DNA from: an uncultured Gammaproteobacteria bacterium
Lineage (GTDB): Bacteria > Pseudomonadota > Gammaproteobacteria > GCA-2729495
Direction of reading: 5' to 3'
Assembly (NCBI GenBank): GCA_947258805.1
Contig: CAMYJV010000054.1
Location: 1 to 30,625 of the forward strand
DNA: 30,625 bases
Part shown: positions 25,928 through 30,625 of the stretch, piece by piece
How positions within the stretch are numbered: position 1 is the first letter of the stretch
Layout of the letters: each line of letters opens with the position of its first letter
Notes under the pieces: model-generated
Database searches by the model: none
Told to the model about the DNA's origin: nothing
Seen by the model: only the letters and a program-made list of their open reading frames with translations
Program-made: the position numbers and the translations under genes

Positions 25928-26908
25928 TCAGCCCGCCGGCGCAAGCGTAATCTCCAGCGGAAAGTGGTCAGAACCGATGTCAGGACCGGTGCGCACGTCC
26001 AGGACACCCGCGGATGCGTCGGCCAGCGCATGATCGATGGGGATCCACACTGGCACGGGCAGCGCCGGCCACGTGATCTGCAGGCCCTGGGGCTTGCGGG
26101 CGTCGCGCAGGCCCGTGTTGTCCAGCAATCGGCCAAAATGCGGCGAGAACGGAGTGAGATTCAGGTCGCCGGTCACCAGGCGGGGGCGCGATGAACGCGC
26201 CAGCACCTGGCCGAGCGCTGCAAGCTGCCGGTTGCGGTCGCGAGCCAGCTGCTGGGACATGGGCGGCGTCAGGTGCACGGCGTAGACTTCCAGGTCCCGG
26301 TCTTCCAGTAAGACCCGAAGGTTGTCGCTGCCCGGCACGCCGAGGTCGAGCCACTCCACGTCGCGCAGCGGGGTGCGGGCGTAAACGGCCATGCCAAAGG
26401 GCGTTGCGCGCGCCCGCATCGCCCGATACGGCCATGCCGACAGGGCCCTTTCCAGCTCGGCATGCCAGGCCGGCGTATATTCTGAGAACACAATCAGCTC
26501 GGGCTGCAAGCCGTCGATGTAATCGACCACCTGCCCGAATTCCGCATTACGGTAGGACAGGTTCACGGTCACCAGCTGAGGGCCCTCGTGCGCCGATGCC
26601 TCATGCGTAGCCGCAGTGAACAGCGGCAGAAGGTAGGGCCCCACGTACCACGCATTCGGCGCCGCGAGCAGCACGGTCAATGCCAACCACGCGTAGCGCC
26701 GGGTGTTCAGGAATGCGATTACGAGTAGCCCCTGCGCCAGCAGGTAGTACAGCCGGAAATGCGCGAACAGGTCGGCGGTCCACGACCAGTCCGCCGCCAG
26801 GGAAATCAGGCTGCCCATGCTGGCGCCAGCAAAGATCAGCCAGAGCAACGGCCGCGCGACACGCCGGGGGCGCGGCACGGCGGGCTTCCTGTTAATGCGT
26901 ACCCGCAT
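25928..26908 (-). CDS. Membrane-bound endonuclease/exonuclease/phosphatase (EEP) family protein
   Basis: 326 residues. Two or three N-terminal transmembrane segments (LLWLIFAGASMGSLISLAA, YYLLAQGLLVIAFL, AWLALTVLLAAPNAWYVG) are followed by an EEP fold: LVTVNLSYRN, LIVFSEYTPAW (metal Glu), RLVTGDLNLTPFSPHF, IPIDHALA and GSDHFPLEITL (catalytic Asp-His). The domain therefore faces one side of the inner membrane; substrate unknown (nucleic acid, phosphoinositide-like or other phosphodiester). I use ATG 26908, overlapping the upstream yqcC-like gene by 17 bp; GTG 26932 is an alternative. The overlap suggests coupling. Confidence 0.82.
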   Translation of the reverse strand: MRVRINRKPAVPRPRRVARPLLWLIFAGASMGSLISLAADWSWTADLFAHFRLYYLLAQGLLVIAFLNTRRYAWLALTVLLAAPNAWYVGPYLLPLFTAATHEASAHEGPQLVTVNLSYRNAEFGQVVDYIDGLQPELIVFSEYTPAWHAELERALSAWPYRAMRARATPFGMAVYARTPLRDVEWLDLGVPGSDNLRVLLEDRDLEVYAVHLTPPMSQQLARDRNRQLAALGQVLARSSRPRLVTGDLNLTPFSPHFGRLLDNTGLRDARKPQGLQITWPALPVPVWIPIDHALADASAGVLDVRTGPDIGSDHFPLEITLAPAG

Positions 26909-27269
26909 CCGCGGCAGCACTCCCGTCGCCACTGACCAGCTGGTCGAGGGTTTCGATCAGGAACAGCAGCTCCCGCGTGTCTTCTTGCCGCACAGCCAGG
27001 CACTCTTCTGCGTAAGGGTGAATCGCGCAATGCAACGGCCAGTCTTCGCGCCCTGCAAGCACGTCGTCCATGCGCGGCAAAAAGCGCCACTGCAGCCACT
27101 GGTGAAACCCCAGTGTGTCCCAGCTAAACGGCTGCTCGCTCGTCAGCTCGTGGTCTGAAGGTCGCGCAGTATCCCAGAGCCCCAGGCGCTGCAGTTCCAG
27201 TTGCAGGCGTGCCAGCACGGCGGCCACCGCGCGTCGCTGCTGGCCCGGGGATTGTTGCAGGTCCGTCAT
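26892..27269 (-). CDS. YqcC-like protein (DUF446)
   Basis: 125 residues. Contains the family core: ALGLW-like LQRLGLWDTARPS, TSEQPFSWDTLGFHQWLQWRFLPRM and LHCAIHPYAEECL. Small soluble helical proteins of this type are widespread in gammaproteobacteria, often near tRNA pseudouridine synthase truC; no biochemical function is known to me. It lies upstream of, and overlaps, the EEP gene on the minus strand, so the pair is probably one transcript. Confidence 0.8.
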   Translation of the reverse strand: MTDLQQSPGQQRRAVAAVLARLQLELQRLGLWDTARPSDHELTSEQPFSWDTLGFHQWLQWRFLPRMDDVLAGREDWPLHCAIHPYAEECLAVRQEDTRELLFLIETLDQLVSGDGSAAADAGTH

Positions 27270-27349
27270 GGCGTGCGGTCATTTTGGCACAGTGGCACGC
27301 TCGCCGGGCCGCGCTACCCGCAGGTGGGTGCGTCGTTTACAGTGCGACC

Positions 27350-28000
27350 ATGAAAGACCTGCGCCGATGGCGTCCGATCGCTTTGCTGGCCGTGAGCAGC
27401 ACGCTGGCGGCCTGCGGTGCGGCCGATGAGCCCTCGCGATCGGCCGCGGACCCCGCGCGCCCGCCTCCGCCCGCCATGACCCCGGCGGATCGCGCTCGCG
27501 CCGTCGTGGCCGCGCGCCTGGAAGTGCCGACCGACAACGTGGCGGTTATCACCGTCACCCCCCGAGACTTTCCGGATTCGAGCCTCGACTGCCCGGACCC
27601 CGACATGATGTACCAGCAGGTGATCACGCCCGGGCACCAGGTCATTGTCGAGGCGGAAGGACGACGCTTCGACGTCCGGGTAGCCGGCGCCGGCGCGCGA
27701 ATCTGCCACCGCCGCAAGGGCGGTAGCGGCGGCGACAAGCGCCCGACACCGCTTCAGCGGCTGGCAGAGCAAGCGCGCGCCGATCTGGCAGCCCGCCTGC
27801 AGTGCGAGGTAAACGCCATCACCATCAGCAACCTGCGCGCGCTGCAGCCGGGTGACGAACTGAGTGGTTGCACACTGAACTGCGAGCCCCTTGAGTCGAT
27901 ATGTGGCTACGCGGTAGCCCTGATCCACGACGGCCGCCGCTACGATTACCTGTTGACGGAGTCTGAACTCAGCCCCTGCCCACCCATCGTGCCGAGCTGA
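27350..28000 (+). CDS. Hypothetical lipoprotein
   Basis: 216 residues. A lipoprotein signal is clear: MKDLRRWRPIALLAVSSTLAAC with the lipobox LAAC (Cys22). A Pro/Ala-rich linker follows, then two similar halves. Each begins with an Ala/Arg-rich helix: DRARAVVAARLEVPTDNVAVITV (first half) and EQARADLAARLQCEVNAITI (second half). Each continues with a Cys-containing, DxxLxC-like segment (FPDSSLDCPDP; LQPGDELSGCTL). This suggests an internal duplication of a roughly 80-residue unit, envelope-located. Function not recognised. The start at ATG 27350 is fixed by the signal peptide. Several Cys in the second half could form disulfides. Confidence 0.75.
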   Translation: MKDLRRWRPIALLAVSSTLAACGAADEPSRSAADPARPPPPAMTPADRARAVVAARLEVPTDNVAVITVTPRDFPDSSLDCPDPDMMYQQVITPGHQVIVEAEGRRFDVRVAGAGARICHRRKGGSGGDKRPTPLQRLAEQARADLAARLQCEVNAITISNLRALQPGDELSGCTLNCEPLESICGYAVALIHDGRRYDYLLTESELSPCPPIVPS

Positions 28001-28030
28001 CGGTCAGTCGGTTAAACTTGCGCGCTTCGC

Positions 28031-28062
28031 GGGCCCTTAGCTCAGTTGGTTAGAGCAAGCGA
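28031..28062 (+). pseudogene. Truncated tRNA-Met-like 5' fragment
   Basis: GGGCCCTTAGCTCAGTTGG and the following TTAGAGCA reproduce the acceptor 5' strand, U8-A9, D-stem and D-loop of a gammaproteobacterial tRNA-Met. After AGCGA, where the anticodon stem should continue to CTCATAA, the sequence runs into lipoprotein-coding DNA; no anticodon, T-arm (GGTTCAA) or 3' acceptor follows. A TAAACT (-10 like, 28013-28018) and a GC-rich discriminator upstream look like a retained tRNA promoter. Confidence 0.75.
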
Positions 28063-28145
28063 GCTCAACCCAGCGGGTCGTTGCGCTGCTCGCCGCAGGC
28101 CTGCTGGCCGGCTGCCAGCCGTCGCCGCCGGCTCCGGAAACCACC

Positions 28146-29108
28146 GTGCCTGACGCTGAAGCGCTGCCGCCCCCGGCGCTCGGGGCCTTCAGCCACGTCA
28201 CCGTCGGCACCGCCGACCTCGACGGGGCGCTGGCCGTGTGGCGCGACCACTTCGCGCTGGCCGTGGTGGCGACGCGCAACGGTCCGGATCCGGCCCTCGC
28301 GAAGTTGTGGGACGTTGATGCGGGCGACATTTCGCGGCAGGCGCTGGTACGCACGCCCGGGCTGCAAACCGGAGCACTGCATTTGGTGGAATTCACGACT
28401 CCGGGCGCGCCGGTGCGCGACGGCGCGCAAGTCTTCGACAGGGTGCCGAAGAACCTGGATGTCTACGCGCGCGACCTGCCGGCACGCTACGAAGAGCTGC
28501 GCGCAGCGGGCCTGGAGTTTCGCGCGCCGTGGGTCGAAATGCCGGCGCCGGGGGGCCTCACCTTCCGCGAGGTGCAGATGCCCGGCCACGACGCGACGAA
28601 CATCGTGCTGATGGAAATTCTGGACACGAATTACCGGCACAGCCCGGCGGGTTATGCCGGGGTCGGCCCGCTGATCATCGTGGTGGGCGACGCCGAAACG
28701 GAGGTTGCTTTCTACCAGGACGTGCTGGGCCTGGAAATGATCATGCAGGACCTGCTGGCCGGGCCCGAAATCGAGCGCATGGTCGGCTTGCCGGCAGGCG
28801 CGGGCATCGACTTCCGGGTGCTCGGCGCCGAGGCGGACCCGATGGGCCGTATCGAGGTCATCGAGTATCAGCGTACAGGCGGCGCGGACCTGTTCCAGCG
28901 CGCCCGCGCGCCGGCCACCGGCGCGCTGCACGCGGGCTGGCAGGTCGAGTCCCTGGACCCGCTGCGCCGGCAGCTGGACGCGCGCGGCATCGACTACGAG
29001 GCCGTCGACGCCCTGGACACGATCTACGGCAGCGGGCCGGTCATCGCATTCCGCACGCCGGCGGGCTGCCGGATCGAAGTGCAGGAAATCAGCCAGGCCG
29101 GGCCCTGA
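28146..29108 (+). CDS. Double-VOC (glyoxalase-like) lipoprotein, native start lost
   Basis: Two vicinal-oxygen-chelate modules in tandem: the first begins FSHVTVGTADLDGALAVWRDHF, the second GVGPLIIVVGDAETEVAFYQDVLGL, ending with IAFRTPAGCRIEVQEI. Members are metal-dependent lyases, isomerases or dioxygenases, or binding proteins; the substrate cannot be told. The conventional start here is GTG 28146, but the open frame continues upstream to 28041 (after TAG 28038) and encodes QRVVALLAAGLLAGC, a lipoprotein signal with lipobox Cys at 28113-28115. No ATG, GTG or TTG exists in that stretch: the true start and ribosome-binding site were removed at the junction with the tRNA fragment. The natural protein was therefore an envelope lipoprotein; its present expression is doubtful. 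Confidence 0.8.
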   Translation: MPDAEALPPPALGAFSHVTVGTADLDGALAVWRDHFALAVVATRNGPDPALAKLWDVDAGDISRQALVRTPGLQTGALHLVEFTTPGAPVRDGAQVFDRVPKNLDVYARDLPARYEELRAAGLEFRAPWVEMPAPGGLTFREVQMPGHDATNIVLMEILDTNYRHSPAGYAGVGPLIIVVGDAETEVAFYQDVLGLEMIMQDLLAGPEIERMVGLPAGAGIDFRVLGAEADPMGRIEVIEYQRTGGADLFQRARAPATGALHAGWQVESLDPLRRQLDARGIDYEAVDALDTIYGSGPVIAFRTPAGCRIEVQEISQAGP

Positions 29109-29215
29109 CCCTTTTTGACATAATTCTCGGTCTGGCCACGGCGATTGCCGCAGGCTTGCACGGGCCCTGAAAGCCGCGTAACTTCTACGTCTGAGAATAA
29201 AAATAACGGTCTATA

Positions 29216-29292
29216 AAGGCAGTGTCGGATCCCGATCCACACCCGATGACGCTGCTTTGATCCGCCACTCCTTACGGACCTTGCGTAAGGAG
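29216..29292 (+). promoter_or_regulatory. Structured leader, copy 1: 11-bp stem plus Shine-Dalgarno-sequestering hairpin
   Basis: Stem P1: AAGGCAGTGTC (29216-29226) pairs along all 11 positions (two G-U) with GACGCTGCTTT (29248-29258). It encloses a small hairpin GGAT-CCCG-ATCC (29227-29238). Downstream, CTCCTTACG (29268-29276) is perfectly complementary to CGTAAGGAG (29284-29292), which contains the Shine-Dalgarno TAAGGAG of the esterase gene. GATCC at 29259-29263 could alternatively pair with GGATC at 29227, giving a possible switch. Copy 2 lies at 30342-30419. Confidence 0.65.
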
Positions 29293-29299
29293 CAAGACC

Positions 29300-30283
29300 A
29301 TGAAGTTCTCCCTGACCCGGCTTGGACTATTCGCCGCGGTTTACCTGTGGGCGGCCGTTGCGTCGGCAGCGGGCCTCGCGCCCATATCCCAGGTTTTCGT
29401 ATTTGGCGACAGCCTGTCGGACACTGGCAATGCGTTCAACGCCACAGGCGGTGCGTTGCCGCCCTCGCCGCCCTATTTCGCGGGTCGCGTCACGAACGGT
29501 TTGATCTGGGTCGAGCCCATGAGCAGCGACCTGGGTGTGTCGTTCACCAACTACGCCGTTGCCGGCGCACAGACTGGCAATGGCAACGTCAACTCCGACA
29601 ATTTTCCAGTGCTGGAAGACACTGGTCTGCAAAACCAGGTGACACAGTTCGGATCCGACCTCGGCGGCGTTACGGCCGATCCGGGTGCGCTCTACGTCGT
29701 GTTCGCCGGTTCGAATAATTTTTGCCTCACGTGCTTCACGCCCGGCGTGGACGATCCCATTGCGTTCATCAACCAGGGCGTCACGGAGATCCTGACGGCT
29801 GTCGGTACCTTACAAGCCACCGGGGCACAGAAGTTCCTGGTGTTCGGCCTGCCCGACCTCGGCCTGAGCCCGCGAGCGGCGGCCATCCCGATCCCGGGCA
29901 TCCAGGAACAGCTCAGCATGCTGACGGACGGCTGGAACCAGGCCCTGTTCGGCAACCTGCCCAGCCTCGGCCTCGGCGACAACCTGGCAACGGTGGACAC
30001 CGCCCAGGTACTGCGGGACGTCGTTGCCGACCCGGCGAGTTTCGGCTTGTTCAATGTGACGGACCCTTGCCTGCTGGTTGGCTGCAACGCGCAGACGAAG
30101 GACCCGCTGCTGGACCCGGACGGCTTCCTGTTTTGGGACGACATTCATCCGACGCGTGCTGGCCACGCAATCCTGGCGGATGCCGCTTATCACGCAGTGC
30201 TGATCCCGGTACCGCCGGCGGCACTGCTGTTTGGTTCAGCCTTGGGCTTGCTCGGGTGGGTACGCCGCCGCGCGGCAGCCTGA
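29300..30283 (+). CDS. Secreted GDSL/SGNH esterase with PEP-CTERM-type sorting tail
   Basis: 327 residues. Signal peptide MKFSLTRLGLFAAVYLWAAVASA; then the SGNH blocks: FGDSLSDTGN (block I, nucleophile Ser), NYAVAGAQTG (block II Gly), VVFAGSNNF (block III Asn), and WDDIHPTRAGH (block V Asp and His), so a lipase, phospholipase or carbohydrate-esterase activity is expected. The C-terminus IPVPPAALLFGSALGLLGWVRRR is a PEP-CTERM-like signal (Pro motif, hydrophobic helix, Arg cluster) for exosortase processing and surface or matrix delivery; no exosortase is in the window. The start is set by a consensus TAAGGAG 7 nt upstream, which is hidden in a hairpin. Substrate unknown. Confidence 0.88.
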   Translation: MKFSLTRLGLFAAVYLWAAVASAAGLAPISQVFVFGDSLSDTGNAFNATGGALPPSPPYFAGRVTNGLIWVEPMSSDLGVSFTNYAVAGAQTGNGNVNSDNFPVLEDTGLQNQVTQFGSDLGGVTADPGALYVVFAGSNNFCLTCFTPGVDDPIAFINQGVTEILTAVGTLQATGAQKFLVFGLPDLGLSPRAAAIPIPGIQEQLSMLTDGWNQALFGNLPSLGLGDNLATVDTAQVLRDVVADPASFGLFNVTDPCLLVGCNAQTKDPLLDPDGFLFWDDIHPTRAGHAILADAAYHAVLIPVPPAALLFGSALGLLGWVRRRAAA

Positions 30284-30341
30284 GCATTTTAGAGACAAAG
30301 AAGAGAATAGAGACGCTTTTGACTTGAGTAACTGGTCGACG

Positions 30342-30419
30342 AAGGCAGTGTCGGATCTCGATCCACACCCGATGACGCTGCTTTGATCCGCCACTCCTTG
30401 CGACCCCGGTAGTAAGGAG
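30342..30419 (+). promoter_or_regulatory. Structured leader, copy 2
   Basis: P1 arms 30342-30352 and 30374-30384 are identical to copy 1; the inner hairpin GGAT-CTCG-ATCC differs by one loop base. The Shine-Dalgarno hairpin is CTCCTTGC (30394-30401) with GTAAGGAG (30412-30419): one A-U pair of copy 1 has become G-U, while the loop sequence differs completely. Ribosome-binding-site to ATG spacing (7 nt) is the same. Confidence 0.65.
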
Positions 30420-30426
30420 ACCGACC

Positions 30427-30625
30427 ATGAAGTTCGTCATGCCCCGAATGGGGGTATTGGCTGCGATCTGTTGCTGGGCCAGCGCCGCGCACGCTGCCGG
30501 CATCCCCCCCGTCGCGAGCGACGGCGGCAGCCATGGGGCCGCTGACAAGCCGTATCTGGCGGCCCACGGAACACCAGTGGGGCAGCAACGCGCTCAGCTC
30601 GTGGCAATACCTGCGTCTGCTGATT
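30427..30625 (+). CDS. Second secreted protein with a related signal peptide, 5' end only
   Basis: Open to the window end. The signal peptide MKFVMPRMGVLAAICCWASAAHA resembles that of the upstream esterase (both MKF...AA...A-AG), and the gene carries the same leader, so the pair may be paralogous at least in their 5' ends. After AGIPPV the text no longer resembles FVFGDSLSD. The following frame is less codon-typical than the +1 frame, which reads MGPLTSRIWRPTEHQWG and SNALSSWQYLRLLI; a run of seven C (about 30506-30512) could be the slip point. Product not identifiable from this fragment. Confidence 0.6.
   Translation, partial: MKFVMPRMGVLAAICCWASAAHAAGIPPVASDGGSHGAADKPYLAAHGTPVGQQRAQLVAIPASAD

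Noticed and set aside
28031..28110. Complete tRNA-Met gene
   Set aside because: The anticodon loop, T-arm and 3' acceptor strand are missing after the first 32 nt.
29140..29165. Sigma54 promoter before the PEP-CTERM esterase (TGGCCACG...TTGC)
   Set aside because: The GG to GC spacing is 11 instead of the required 10 and the -24 element is imperfect.
29216..29292. Known c-di-GMP (GEMM) riboswitch as explanation of the shared leader
   Set aside because: The conserved GEMM core motifs are absent; only stem-loop layout is shared.

Overview
The window is a high-GC stretch of about 30.6 kb that reads as chromosomal backbone of a gammaproteobacterium. The best fit is a lineage around Xanthomonadales, Nevskiales, Woeseiales or Steroidobacterales. 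The evidence is gene content and order: the rpsU-yqeY-dnaG-rpoD macromolecular-synthesis block divergent from tsaD-folB-folK, a Pcm-like gene before tolC, a class II ribonucleotide reductase split into NrdJa and NrdJb, an NDUFA9-like / PF10023-like aminopeptidase / cca cluster, and a PEP-CTERM-type surface protein. No phage, insertion sequence or CRISPR array is visible.

Layout. 1-1314: 3' part of a K+-independent proton-pumping pyrophosphatase, closed by a strong bidirectional terminator. 1368-3620 (minus): a membrane PAS-PAS-GGDEF-EAL c-di-GMP protein broken by two frame disruptions. 3788-5937: Pcm-like methyltransferase and TolC. 5942-9931 (minus): NrdJb and NrdJa; NrdJa carries a 361-residue intein directly before its catalytic cysteine. 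An NrdR-type box follows a consensus promoter upstream. 10506-12860: a DegQ-type periplasmic protease and an NDUFA9-like protein. 12790-17122: lipoprotein aminopeptidase, a shortened cca, uppP and a MidA-like methyltransferase, with a 24-bp perfect inverted repeat (REP-like) upstream of uppP. 17193-19879: folate genes folM, folK and folB, plus tsaD. 19949-24375: rpsU (TTG start), yqeY, dnaG, rpoD. 24389-27269 (minus): FMN glutamate-synthase-like protein, membrane EEP-family protein, YqcC-like protein. 27350-29108: a lipoprotein, a truncated tRNA-Met, and a double-VOC lipoprotein gene whose start has been lost at the tRNA junction. 29300-end: a PEP-CTERM GDSL esterase and the start of a second gene with a related signal peptide.

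The most novel signal is upstream of these last two genes. Both carry a nearly identical leader of about 60 nt. It can fold into an 11-bp stem enclosing a small hairpin, followed by a second hairpin that buries the Shine-Dalgarno sequence. The leaders are far more alike than the coding sequences behind them, so this is a candidate undescribed cis-regulatory RNA, or a DNA operator, shared by the two genes.

A second theme is lesions: two frame breaks in the GGDEF-EAL gene, an apparent in-frame loss of about 85 codons in cca, a tRNA cut after about 32 nt and fused to a lipoprotein gene, and a possible frame slip at a run of seven Cs near the window end. They are either real microdeletions or assembly errors; read mapping would separate the two. 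All calls come from reading the sequence; no database search was run.
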